From assembly GCA_965216365.1 (NCBI GenBank), contig CBDCFT010000047.1, positions 1 to 64,000 on the forward strand: DNA of 64,000 bases, written 5' to 3'. How positions within the stretch are numbered: position 1 is the first letter of the stretch; each line of letters starts with the position of its first letter. This document shows positions 16,489-25,072 of this stretch, one piece after another. Both the position numbers and the translations under genes were made by a program. This stretch comes from CBDCFT01 sp965216365. GTDB lineage: Bacteria > Pseudomonadota > Gammaproteobacteria > Arenicellales > CBDCFT01. The notes beneath the pieces are model-generated. The model saw nothing but the letters and a program-made list of their open reading frames with translations, searched no databases and had not been told where the DNA came from.

Positions 16489-17202
16489 ATGTTCGAAATG
16501 AACGTTATCAGCACATCCAGTCTAATTATCCTGTTAATGATTGTTATCGCGGATCTTGCCGCGCCCCGAAACAACGTCCACACACAAAACGATAACGCGC
16601 TAGTTGCAATGACTCAATATCTTCTGGACTTGACGCAACGCATCATGGGCAAAGCGATTCTTAGCCTCAGATTTTTTGGCATCGCGTTTATTATAGCCGG
16701 GAGCATTCTACTGATATGCGTTCTTTTCAGCGAAGTGTTTAGTCATAAAATCCTCAATAGCAAAGCGAGACTATTCTTTCCCTCCGCAATCGTCGCGAGC
16801 GTTCTTTGTATTGCGCTGACACCATTAATTCTAAAACCCCTATCCAACGGACCTGGATATTTCAAAGCGTTCGTCATATTGTGTCTTTGGTTGGTAGTAC
16901 CGGTGTTGTTGTGGCTTAGTGTGATGCACTTCGGTACCTGGCTAGAATGGCGCGACAACAATTCTCCATTAGCCTACGGCAGCGAATGGTTTTACGCCGA
17001 TGTCTATGATAAGTTTGTCCGCAATCCAGCGGGACTGGCATTATCACTTTGTATTTCCGTAGTCATCTTTTTACCTGTTGTGGCACCCGCCATCTGGATC
17101 GTTGTTAACGCCCTCAGATTCATCTTTAATCTAAAACGCGGCGCTATTAGTGTGTCGGCAATCTTATTGTTCGCGACACTCCTATTTGCCGTTAAGTCGT
17201 AG
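16489..17202 (+). CDS. Unidentified integral membrane protein
   Basis: 237 residues with about five hydrophobic spans (near 8-25, 55-80, 95-110, 125-145, 180-205 and a final one at 215-235). A charged loop carries HFGTWLEWRDNNSPLAYGSEWF between spans. There is no signal peptide separate from the first span. I do not recognise the family. It is convergent with the sulfite dehydrogenase genes and shares a bidirectional terminator with them. Confidence 0.6.
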   Translation: MFEMNVISTSSLIILLMIVIADLAAPRNNVHTQNDNALVAMTQYLLDLTQRIMGKAILSLRFFGIAFIIAGSILLICVLFSEVFSHKILNSKARLFFPSAIVASVLCIALTPLILKPLSNGPGYFKAFVILCLWLVVPVLLWLSVMHFGTWLEWRDNNSPLAYGSEWFYADVYDKFVRNPAGLALSLCISVVIFLPVVAPAIWIVVNALRFIFNLKRGAISVSAILLFATLLFAVKS

Positions 17203-17234
17203 CCGCAAAACCCGAATGTGGCGTGGGCACCAAA

Positions 17235-17262
17235 AAAGGGGCGCACCTGAGCGCGCCCCTTT
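17235..17262. terminator. Bidirectional intrinsic terminator
   Basis: Hairpin AAAGGGGCGC/GCGCCCCTTT with an eight-base loop. On the minus strand it runs into a T6 tract, ideal for ending the sulfite dehydrogenase transcript. On the plus strand it ends the gene before it less efficiently (TTTAA). Confidence 0.8.
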
Positions 17263-17289
17263 AACTGTAATAAAGAAACGAAACGTCGG

Positions 17290-17874
17290 TTAGTCGTAAT
17301 TAAAAGTATCCGGCCTTGGATCGGCGATAAACCCGTCTTTGTTGGGCATTTCGACGACCGGTAAGCTACTGGCATCCATGACCGTAGCTTTATCAATCAC
17401 ATTACCTTCAGCAAGGATATAAGCCACCACGCCATAAACCTCATCGTTGGTAAGCGACCCAGGCACATTAAACGGCATGGCGCGTTTTACATAGTCGAAA
17501 ACAGAGGCAGCGTAAGGCCAGTAACTTTCCACTGTTTTCTTGGGACTGCCACTCGCCAAAGTGTCACGCCCACCGATTAACGCAGCACCACCGGTTTCTT
17601 TAATGCCTTGTAAATCCATTCCATGACAAGCCGCGCATTTGGATTCGTAAACCGCTTTACCTTGTTCATGAGTCCCACTACCCGCGGGCAAACCACGGCC
17701 ATCGGGCATGGCATCAATATCGACCGCCGCGATTTCCTCGGCGGTTGGTTCGGTACCGAAATCGTATGGACCACCGTAACCTGCGCCGTACACCGTTCCA
17801 CACACGACCACCAAGCACAGGCTTAGCGCACTATTACACCATGTCAAAATCTTGTTCTTAGTATTGATGTACAT
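17290..17874 (-). CDS. Monohaem cytochrome c partner of sulfite dehydrogenase
   Basis: 194 residues with a signal peptide (hydrophobic core SALSLCLVVVCGTVYGA) and one CAACH haem motif near residue 80. The likely distal Met is in RAMPFNVPGSLTNDEVYGVVAYIL. It resembles the SoxD N-terminal or SorB-type cytochromes that take electrons from a SoxC/SorA molybdoprotein. The ATG overlaps the end of the molybdoprotein gene, so the two are coupled and co-expressed. It would pass electrons from sulfite to the respiratory chain in the periplasm. Confidence 0.85.
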   Translation of the reverse strand: MYINTKNKILTWCNSALSLCLVVVCGTVYGAGYGGPYDFGTEPTAEEIAAVDIDAMPDGRGLPAGSGTHEQGKAVYESKCAACHGMDLQGIKETGGAALIGGRDTLASGSPKKTVESYWPYAASVFDYVKRAMPFNVPGSLTNDEVYGVVAYILAEGNVIDKATVMDASSLPVVEMPNKDGFIADPRPDTFNYD

Positions 17875-19258
17875 TTGCCACACTCCCGTCGCTTGCGATG
17901 CCCCAACTTTGTATGCCGTTCAAATGGTAGACCGATCCAAACTTGCCACCATCTAAACCCCGTGCATCGACCAATTGCTTGATCGTCGGCTGTACATAGC
18001 CTGTTTCGTCCTGACAACGGCTTTGCAATATTGCGTCGCTGCCATCCCAATGCCACGGGAATCGGAAACGGGTATGACAAATAGGCATTACGGGGCCTTG
18101 TAATTCGGCCAGTTGCCAACTCTTGCCGCCGTCGGTCGATACTTCAACCCGCTTCACGCGGCCTCTTCCTGACCAGGCGAGACCGGTGATTTCATAAAAA
18201 CCCGGTCCGGGTAACTTCATTTCACCCGATGGGAAGGTAATAACGGATTTCGCTTCCATGGTAAAAGAAAATTGCCGCGCTTTACCGCCTTTGAGTAAGT
18301 CGGTGTATTTGGAAGTCTCTTCCCGGCTCATAAACGGTTTGTCGCTGATCTCTAACCGGCGTAGCCACTTGATGTGTGTATTACCTTCGAAACCCGGCAA
18401 CATTAACCGCAGGGGATGACCCTGTTCCGGCCGCAAGGCCTCACCATTTTGCGCATAAGCCAGCATCGCGTCGCCCCAGGCTTTGTCCAGTGGAACGCTT
18501 CGCGTCATCACCGCTGCATCGGCGCCTTCGGCCAATATCCAGGCTGCGCCGTCTTGTATGCCAACTTCCCTTAAGATTGTAGAAAGCGGAACACCGGTCC
18601 ATTCGGATGTGCTGGTTAAGCCATGTGTGCCTTGCACGGTTTTCAATGTCGGTTCGCGCCATTCCGTTAATCCATTACCGGAACACTCTATAAAATTAAA
18701 CCGCGACACACTGGGAAAACGTTTTATATCTTCCATGGTGTACTTTCGAGCGCGATCGACCATACCATGCACAATCAATGTGTGCTTCGCCGGATCGATG
18801 TTGGGAATACCGCCGTGATGCCGTTCGAAGTGTAAACCGGACGGTGTGATTATTCCGTTACTCTCGCCCAGCGGTGTCATGGTCCATGACGATTCTTTGG
18901 TCGCGGTAGGAAAACGCCAACGCACTTCGTCTTCAAACTGCGATCGCGAACCGTAGCCACCATCGTCGTTGGTTAAACGACCTTGCACTTTTGTCGGATC
19001 GTCTTGAACGGGATAGTCCATTGCACCGGCAGGCACCGCGGCACTTGCCGTTTGGGAAACAACACTCGCGCCGGCGATAGCGGCGGCACCTGCAATAAAA
19101 TCCCGGCGTGTTGTTACACCAGCGGACGGAAACATTCCTTCCTTGCATTCACATTCCTCAAGCTCAGCTTTGCGTTGCGCCAAGGATTTGGCTTCAGCAT
19201 CTTTCATTCCTTGAATGAGTTCCCGCGTCTTATCGTCGTACTCGAAAGCTCCACTCAT
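17858..19258 (-). CDS. Sulfite dehydrogenase, molybdopterin subunit (SoxC/SorA family)
   Basis: 466 residues. I chose the ATG preceded by AGGAGGAG; an ORF extension of nine codons upstream lacks a ribosome site. A Tat signal (TTRRDFIAGAAAIAG) begins around residue 50, after an unusual charged N-terminal tail containing CECKE. The oxidoreductase molybdopterin domain carries the cysteine that binds molybdenum in FIECSGNG (about residue 192), and LMLPGFEGNTHIKWLRRLE follows. The C-terminal Mo-co dimerisation domain contains the GRVKRVEVSTDGGKSWQLAEL motif. It oxidises sulfite to sulfate in the periplasm, or acts as a SoxC-like subunit. In this context it would dispose of sulfite released from methanesulfonate. 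Confidence 0.9.
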   Translation of the reverse strand: MSGAFEYDDKTRELIQGMKDAEAKSLAQRKAELEECECKEGMFPSAGVTTRRDFIAGAAAIAGASVVSQTASAAVPAGAMDYPVQDDPTKVQGRLTNDDGGYGSRSQFEDEVRWRFPTATKESSWTMTPLGESNGIITPSGLHFERHHGGIPNIDPAKHTLIVHGMVDRARKYTMEDIKRFPSVSRFNFIECSGNGLTEWREPTLKTVQGTHGLTSTSEWTGVPLSTILREVGIQDGAAWILAEGADAAVMTRSVPLDKAWGDAMLAYAQNGEALRPEQGHPLRLMLPGFEGNTHIKWLRRLEISDKPFMSREETSKYTDLLKGGKARQFSFTMEAKSVITFPSGEMKLPGPGFYEITGLAWSGRGRVKRVEVSTDGGKSWQLAELQGPVMPICHTRFRFPWHWDGSDAILQSRCQDETGYVQPTIKQLVDARGLDGGKFGSVYHLNGIQSWGIASDGSVANVHQY

Positions 19259-19383
19259 AATTTCTCCTCCTAATTCTTGTTCCACCGTGTCAGGAATAAT
19301 CCTGATACGATGAAGATTGTTTTGGGGACAAGCTACGCTACGCTGAAAATTTAAACGTGTAAAATCTATTAGTTCTATAAATT

Positions 19384-19400
19384 CATAGCTCTCGGCTATG
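19384..19400. promoter_or_regulatory. Candidate LysR-type operator
   Basis: CATAGC-tctcg-GCTATG, a perfect inverted repeat with LysR-like spacing, between the divergent sulfite dehydrogenase and TauE genes. An overlapping CTATAAATTCATAG palindrome lies just to its left. One regulator could control both directions from here. Confidence 0.4.
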
Positions 19401-19448
19401 ATCTAATTAACAACAGAATCGCCCTACAACTCAACTAAAACTGTATCA

Positions 19449-20207
19449 ATGAGTGTTGGAATCTTAATTCCACTAGTACTAATCGGATTGTTGGTGGGAC
19501 TGCTTATTGGCGCAATCGGCATTGGCGGTGTTCTGCTTGTTCCATCGTTGACCTACATCGGCGACATTCCGATACACACCGCAATCCCGGCCTGCATGTT
19601 GAGTTACATCGTCAGCGGCGTTATCGGCGCGACGATTTATGCGCGTAAAGGATCGATTAACTGGCAAATGGCATGGTGGGTATGCGCTGGCGCGTTACCG
19701 GGTGCTTACATTGGTGCGTTAACCATTTCACATTTACCTTCCATAGCACTGGAACTCGTAATCGCCATGCTCATTGTTTTTGCCGGTGTCGATGCTATCA
19801 AGCAGCGCAGTGATCAAACCGCTCCTCCAGCGATAAAAAATCAAACCTTGTTATTCGTTGGATTTGTCACCGGCGTCGGTTCGGCCATGTCGGGTACGGG
19901 CGGGCCGTTAGTACTGGTACCAATTCTCGTGTGGATGAAACTACCCATACTCATGGCGGTGGGTTTAAGTCAGATAGTCCAATTACCCGTATCGGCACTC
20001 GCGACTGCCGGCAATTTAATTCACGGTTACGTCGATTTTAAACTCGGGATTGGTATCGCCGTTGTCATGATTACGGGCGTGGTGACCGGTGCGCGTTTGG
20101 CGCACATCGTTAAAGCCGCTTTTTTGAAAAGAATCGTGGCCGTGGTGCTGATTGCGGTTGGAATCGCAATGACATTAAAAATCGGGTTTCGCCTGTTTTC
20201 GCTGTGA
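19449..20207 (+). CDS. TauE/SafE-family sulfite or organosulfonate exporter
   Basis: 252 residues, about eight hydrophobic spans, starting MSVGILIPLVLIGLLVGLLIGAIGIGG. The second half repeats the glycine-rich motif as FVTGVGSAMSGTGGPLVLVP, typical of the TauE/SafE duplication. TauE/SafE proteins export sulfite, sulfoacetate or related anions. Placed beside sulfite dehydrogenase and before msm genes, it could release excess sulfite made by the monooxygenase. A dead partial copy lies 5 kb upstream. The last bases overlap the next start (GTGA). Confidence 0.88.
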   Translation: MSVGILIPLVLIGLLVGLLIGAIGIGGVLLVPSLTYIGDIPIHTAIPACMLSYIVSGVIGATIYARKGSINWQMAWWVCAGALPGAYIGALTISHLPSIALELVIAMLIVFAGVDAIKQRSDQTAPPAIKNQTLLFVGFVTGVGSAMSGTGGPLVLVPILVWMKLPILMAVGLSQIVQLPVSALATAGNLIHGYVDFKLGIGIAVVMITGVVTGARLAHIVKAAFLKRIVAVVLIAVGIAMTLKIGFRLFSL

Positions 20208-21202
20208 GCCAATTCGAGCTGAACAATCTGATTCAGGACTACGGTGATCCAGTCCAGGAAGCCAAATCATGCCGCACCAGTTGCGCATTGTTTGATTTCT
20301 CTTTTGTGCAGCGCGCACGAGTCGAAGGTGAGAACGCCCTGGGGATCTTGCACCAATTTCAACCTCGCAATTTATCCCGCCTAAAAACCGGTCGAATCGC
20401 TTATTCAGTCACGCTCGATGAGGGCGATTTTGTCAAATCGGACTTGACGATATGGCGTATTGCTAAGGATACGTATGAAATAATGAGCGGTCGAGCACAA
20501 GACATAGGAAATTTATCGAGCTTAGCGCCGCAAGATGCTGTGTTTAATGACTTTTCTGCCGAAACCAGTGTCTTCGCATTGCAAGGCCCGAATGTGTTGA
20601 ACGCACTGCAAGGCATTACCGATATTCACAAACTCAAGGCGCTCACCTACTTTTGTCATGTTGCGACAGACATCGCCGAAATCCCTTGCCGGGTAGGCCG
20701 GTTAGGTTATACCGGCGAACGCGGTATCGAAATAATTACAGCGCGCGATCATCACCACGACTTATGGCAAATCCTCGCGGCACGCGCCCGCCCTGCCGGT
20801 TTCAATGCTATCGACACACTCAGAATAGAAGCGGGATTTTGGTTATTCACCAACGAGTGCGCAATCGATGTGACGGTAAGCGAACTGGGTGTAGGTCACC
20901 TTGTTGGGCACCCCGTGGACAGGCAGCGTTACCGGCTTGTTAGTTTTCAGGCGGATTACCCATTCGACGCGGTTACTTGGCGACCCGGCGAAGAAACGCT
21001 GAAACCGCCTGAGCCCGACCAAATCACCGTTACATCGGCCTGCAATAGCGTTGTCTTCTCATCGGTGGTCGGTCTTGGCTTTATCAACGCAAATGAAATT
21101 TCCGATTGTTTAGTCGATCCTCGTGGAGAGTTCACTAACATTCAGCTCACCAGCCATCCGGTCTATGATCCGAAAAAGCGAATTCCCCGCGGCGATTGGT
21201 GA
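20204..21202 (+). CDS. GcvT-like folate-binding protein
   Basis: 332 residues from a GTG that overlaps the TauE stop. It has the GcvT/YgfZ layout: an N-terminal domain with SCALFDFSFVQRARVEG, then VFALQGPNVLNAL near residue 125, and RVGRLGYTGERGIEIIT near residue 165, which matches the folate-binding region of aminomethyltransferases. The C-terminal barrel is short and ends HPVYDPKKRIPRG. It lacks the other glycine-cleavage genes. Related families include DmdA and sarcosine oxidase domains, so a tetrahydrofolate-dependent C1 transfer linked to methanesulfonate carbon is plausible but unproven. Confidence 0.75.
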   Translation: MSQFELNNLIQDYGDPVQEAKSCRTSCALFDFSFVQRARVEGENALGILHQFQPRNLSRLKTGRIAYSVTLDEGDFVKSDLTIWRIAKDTYEIMSGRAQDIGNLSSLAPQDAVFNDFSAETSVFALQGPNVLNALQGITDIHKLKALTYFCHVATDIAEIPCRVGRLGYTGERGIEIITARDHHHDLWQILAARARPAGFNAIDTLRIEAGFWLFTNECAIDVTVSELGVGHLVGHPVDRQRYRLVSFQADYPFDAVTWRPGEETLKPPEPDQITVTSACNSVVFSSVVGLGFINANEISDCLVDPRGEFTNIQLTSHPVYDPKKRIPRGDW

Positions 21203-21399
21203 ATACTGCAGTCTGAATTAACAATATTAACCATATGATTGAATCGATCTATCATTTATTCCAAAAATAAGGCTATGACTATCAATTCATAAAAAAGACC
21301 TCTTTGACAACAATTTTTTCCGGCGCCTATCATCCAGCCTCATCCTGAATATACAAACAATCATAACGGGGCCAAGCCGCATAAAAAGAGAGAGGATTT

Positions 21400-22278
21400 A
21401 TGACCGACGGACCAAAAAAACGAAAAAAAGTTACTATTCGAGAACTGCAGCGGAAGATGCACGATGACGAACAAATCGTGCAAATGGCGATTTACGACTA
21501 TCGTAGCGCCGTTATTGCTGACCGTTTAGGCATCGATATTCTTTGCGTCTCCGACACCGGCGGCATGATCCTATTTGGGCATAAAAGTACCGTTACAGTG
21601 ACTTTCGATGAAGTCATGATGATGGCTAAAGCTATCGATCGTGGCAGCTCGGCTGGTTTGCGTATGGTTGACATGCCGTACTGGAGTTTTCATGTCTCGC
21701 CGGAACAAGCCGTGGAAAATGCCGGACGTTTTGTCGCCGAAGCGAATGCTGAAGTCATGAAGTGTGAAGGCAACCAACATCACGCCAAAAATATCGAAGC
21801 CATTGTTAAAGCGGGTATCCCAGTGCAAGGCCACATCGGCATTACGCCCATGCGCATGCCGCAACTCGGCGGTTTCATCGCTCAAGGCAAAACGGCAGAT
21901 CGTGCTAAAGAACTAGTAGACGATGCCTGGGCCATGGTCGATGCGGGGTGTTTTTCCATCATGTGTGAAGTGACCACGGAAGAAGTTTGCCAATATCTCA
22001 CTGAAACCTTACCGGTTCCGGTCATCAGCTTAGGCGCTGGCAACAAGGCTCATGGCGTGCACATTATTACGTCCGACTTGTTCCATCTTTACGAAGAACA
22101 TACGCCGCGTCATTCGAAAATCTACACCGACTTGATACCCATTATGGAAGATGTGTTCAGCCGTTATCGCGATGAAGTGCGTGAGCGCGTTTATCCGGGT
22201 ACGGAACACACTATATATATGAAAGATGACGAATTGAAAAAATTTTCCGATCAAATGAAATGGGACTCAAAAAAATGA
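21400..22278 (+). CDS. PanB-like ketopantoate hydroxymethyltransferase homologue
   Basis: 292 residues with a good GAGAGAGG ribosome site. It aligns through PanB: DTGGMILFGH (metal Asp), VDMPYWSFHVSPEQA (second metal Asp), VMKCEG (Lys and Glu of the active site), GHIGITPMRMPQLGGF and the catalytic Glu in IMCEVTTEEV. The C-terminal GAGNKAHGVHI also matches. PanB transfers a hydroxymethyl group from 5,10-methylene-tetrahydrofolate to a 2-oxo acid. The gene lies directly before the methanesulfonate monooxygenase operon, far from other pantothenate genes. A specialised role in formaldehyde or C1 handling is possible. It could also simply be the cell's PanB. Confidence 0.8.
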   Translation: MTDGPKKRKKVTIRELQRKMHDDEQIVQMAIYDYRSAVIADRLGIDILCVSDTGGMILFGHKSTVTVTFDEVMMMAKAIDRGSSAGLRMVDMPYWSFHVSPEQAVENAGRFVAEANAEVMKCEGNQHHAKNIEAIVKAGIPVQGHIGITPMRMPQLGGFIAQGKTADRAKELVDDAWAMVDAGCFSIMCEVTTEEVCQYLTETLPVPVISLGAGNKAHGVHIITSDLFHLYEEHTPRHSKIYTDLIPIMEDVFSRYRDEVRERVYPGTEHTIYMKDDELKKFSDQMKWDSKK

Positions 22279-22412
22279 GATATCAAAATATAAGTCTGCC
22301 AAGGAGACAGATTGGAATTCAAATCTTTGCGCTATGAACACAGAATCGCTTATAGCCTGCTACACAGTTAGACCACCGAAACATTTCAGTAAATTTAATC
22401 AGGAGAGTAGAT

Positions 22413-23720
22413 ATGCCAGCCAGAAACCATAAACAGTGGACTTCCACCCCCGGATTAGAACTTGGGGAGTGGGTTGATAGTCGTATTTATTCGGACGAAG
22501 AAATTTTCGAGGAAGAACTTGAAAAGATATGGAAAAAAGCCTGGATTCCACTTTGTCACGAATCGGAACTTCCTGAACCGTATGATTTTCGCACCGCGAT
22601 CATTGCGCGAGAGCCGATCATTATTGTGCGAGGACCAGACAAAAAAGTTCGCGCTTTCCTTAACGTCTGCCCACACCGAGGTATGGCGATCGAACGTCGA
22701 CCTGCGGGCAGTTTCGCACCGGCTCAACCGTCGGGGAATCCCAAGCATATGACCTGCATGTTCCACGCCTGGCAATTCGACATGAAGGGCAATTGTGTCG
22801 ACATTCCACGGGAGAAAGAGGGCTATCAGGATCGCCTCGATAAATCGAAGCAAGGTCTGCGGCAGCTGCGTTGCGAAACAAAATACGGTGGTTTTATTTG
22901 GGTTTGCCTCGATGACCAGACACCATTCAATGTCGAAAGCTGGACTGCAGGTGCTATGGACTGCGTTAAAGACTCACTCGATGAGGAGCCTCTCGAAATT
23001 ATTCATTATCACAAAGCAATCATCGATTGTAATTACAAGCTATGGCATGACACCAACAGCGAGTTTTATCACGACTATATGCACTACCATAACCGCATTA
23101 CCGGCTTCGATGACGGCTATTTCGCACGTGAATGCTCAGCCTTCGATAATGGCCACGTCAACGTCGGCACTTTCTCGGTCAACTATGAAGAGTACGGCGT
23201 AGCCGAAGATAGTGACCGTGGATCGCTATCCTTCCCACACCTGCCACCAAACAACTGGTATATGGTCGATATGTTTCCCGGCGTTAACATCAACCTCCGC
23301 GGGTCAGCCGTAAGAGCGGACCTCATGACACCCTTGAGCGCTAACAAGGTGATGATCGAGTTCCGGGGCTTCGGTCTAAAGAGTGATTCACCTGAGGATC
23401 GAGCTCATCGGATTAACCAGCACAACACGATCTGGGGACCCTTCGGTCGTAACCTGCATGAAGATCTTGTCGGCATAGCTGGACAGGGTGTGACTATGAT
23501 GCCGAAATCCGAACCCCGTCGAGTTTTGCACGGTCGTCATGAAGGCTGCTATATCCACGATGAAGTCGGCATGCGTCACTACTACGACACGTGGGGCAAA
23601 TGGATGGATCGGCTTCCAAGCGATCCGATGCAAAAATACAAGCCAGGCAAAGTTGTTGGTCCAGAGATGCCGCCGGCCAAGGGTTTATCTACGTTTCCCG
23701 GTAAAGCTGAAGCAGCGTAA
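22413..23720 (+). CDS. msmA: Methanesulfonate monooxygenase, hydroxylase large subunit
   Basis: 435-residue Rieske non-haem iron oxygenase. The cluster ligands are C86-H88 and C115-H118, separated by 26 residues. Ordinary Rieske oxygenases have about 15-17 between them; the long spacer is the known hallmark of MsmA. The catalytic domain carries the mononuclear iron region SEFYHDYMHYH (E217, H220, then H224 or H226). Ribosome site AGGAGAG. MsmA with MsmB hydroxylates methanesulfonate with O2 and NADH electrons, giving formaldehyde and sulfite. The small subunit, ferredoxin and reductase follow in the canonical order. Confidence 0.9.
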   Translation: MPARNHKQWTSTPGLELGEWVDSRIYSDEEIFEEELEKIWKKAWIPLCHESELPEPYDFRTAIIAREPIIIVRGPDKKVRAFLNVCPHRGMAIERRPAGSFAPAQPSGNPKHMTCMFHAWQFDMKGNCVDIPREKEGYQDRLDKSKQGLRQLRCETKYGGFIWVCLDDQTPFNVESWTAGAMDCVKDSLDEEPLEIIHYHKAIIDCNYKLWHDTNSEFYHDYMHYHNRITGFDDGYFARECSAFDNGHVNVGTFSVNYEEYGVAEDSDRGSLSFPHLPPNNWYMVDMFPGVNINLRGSAVRADLMTPLSANKVMIEFRGFGLKSDSPEDRAHRINQHNTIWGPFGRNLHEDLVGIAGQGVTMMPKSEPRRVLHGRHEGCYIHDEVGMRHYYDTWGKWMDRLPSDPMQKYKPGKVVGPEMPPAKGLSTFPGKAEAA

Positions 23721-23894
23721 AATCTGGCTGTGTGAACCTGTCAGCGTGAAAAGGAATCCGGATTAATTGGCGGCTCATGTCTTTAGGCCATGTAGAACAT
23801 CCAATTAACCCGCTTTCCATGGCCCCAATTGCTTAATCTTGATTGTCAATCAATTGACAAAACTATTTCAAAGAAGTCTTATAGGAGATGCCTC

Positions 23895-24392
23895 ATGAGT
23901 GCAAATCACCACCAAACAAGAACCCTTATCCGAGAAGAGATTTACAAAGCCTGTCAAAATCTCGACGATCAGCAATGGGATGACTGGCTCGATCAGTGTG
24001 ATGATAATTTCGAGTACAAGGTTACTACCTACAGCCCTGAAGTCCGCAAAGATTTAACCTATCTACGACTGGACTACAAGGAGTTGAAACCCTACTTCGC
24101 TTTATTGCCGAAACATAACTCAGATCATTCACCGATTCGCCGTCACGCCACCGTTTATTCTGTCACTGTTGCCGAAGATGAGAAGTCAGCAGAAGCAGTA
24201 ACTTCATTTCTAGTAACCCAGGAAATGTTCGACGGTATCAATGCTCCACTGGATTCCGGTGAAAACAGACTCTATCTGGTTGGAAAATATAACGATAAGT
24301 TCAAGATTGATGGTGACAAGGTGACCTTTACCGAACGCGAGGCACGGGTGTTTACGCGCCGTTTAGACAAAGGATCACACTGGGTCATTTAA
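23895..24392 (+). CDS. msmB: Methanesulfonate monooxygenase, hydroxylase small subunit
   Basis: 165 residues from the ATG behind TAGGAGATG; a longer frame of 22 codons upstream has no ribosome site. It has the SnoaL/NTF2-like fold of ring-hydroxylating dioxygenase beta subunits: an N-terminal helix LIREEIYKACQNLDDQQWDDWLDQC, and the C-terminal REARVFTRRLDKGSHWVI. It carries no cofactor ligands, as expected. It would assemble with MsmA into the oxygenase multimer. About 170 bases separate it from msmA, with no terminator apparent. Confidence 0.87.
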   Translation: MSANHHQTRTLIREEIYKACQNLDDQQWDDWLDQCDDNFEYKVTTYSPEVRKDLTYLRLDYKELKPYFALLPKHNSDHSPIRRHATVYSVTVAEDEKSAEAVTSFLVTQEMFDGINAPLDSGENRLYLVGKYNDKFKIDGDKVTFTEREARVFTRRLDKGSHWVI

Positions 24393-24527
24393 TGATCATC
24401 TCCAATTAGAGTTGTCAGGTTTTCTACCCATAAACTTGTACATGCTCATTCCCAGCAGCATTTTGCGAGAGTTCGTAACCCCCGACATCGAATTTACTCG
24501 AAGTACAACAAAAAAAGGATATAGATA

Positions 24528-24908
24528 TTGACCTGGAAAAAAATTTGTAAAGTTACTGAGGTTTCGGTGGACTCACTAAAAAAGTTTGAGGTAGATGGCA
24601 TAGAAATAGTGATTGCAAATTTTGGAGAGGGTTATCGCGCATTCCCTCCGAGATGCCCTCATATGGAAGAACCTCTTTGCGAATCAGGCATGTTGATAGA
24701 CGGAACACTGACCTGTTCAAAGCATCTTTGGCAGTGGAATATGAAGACTGGAGAAATGTTCGGAATGACGGAAAGAGAGCTGTTGTTCTACGACGTCAAA
24801 CAGGATGGTGACGATGTTTACGCTCACGTCGAGCAAGAGCTTATCTATGAGGATGATGAGCCAGAAGAAGACGATCAAGACGAAGAAGATTTTTTCAATG
24901 CCGACTAG
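24528..24908 (+). CDS. msmC: Methanesulfonate monooxygenase, Rieske ferredoxin component
   Basis: 126 residues from a TTG start, preceded by AAAGGAT. Rieske [2Fe-2S] ligands are C43-P-H45 and C63-S-K-H66 (17-residue spacing). The fold runs through LWQWNMKTGEMFGMTERELLFYDV. The C-terminal 25 residues are almost all Asp and Glu, an unusual acidic tail that may steer docking to reductase or oxygenase. It shuttles electrons from MsmD to MsmA. No ATG is available nearby in frame. Confidence 0.85.
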   Translation: MTWKKICKVTEVSVDSLKKFEVDGIEIVIANFGEGYRAFPPRCPHMEEPLCESGMLIDGTLTCSKHLWQWNMKTGEMFGMTERELLFYDVKQDGDDVYAHVEQELIYEDDEPEEDDQDEEDFFNAD

Positions 24909-25072
24909 CACTTATACCGACGAGTAAAATTCAAATCGTTGAAGATTCAAGATAGAGTATCCATAACGGACGTGATAAACGAACTCTTGACTATTCTTCA
25001 AAAGAAAACATTTTATTTCGTGTGGCGACTTTGTGTTGCATACCGTTTCATCGTAGTGATCGATCATAACCA

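Noticed and set aside
22413..23720. Aromatic-ring dioxygenase as the function of the Rieske oxygenase
   Set aside because: The 26-residue spacer in the Rieske box, the gene order and the sulfonate importer fit methanesulfonate monooxygenase better than an aromatic substrate.
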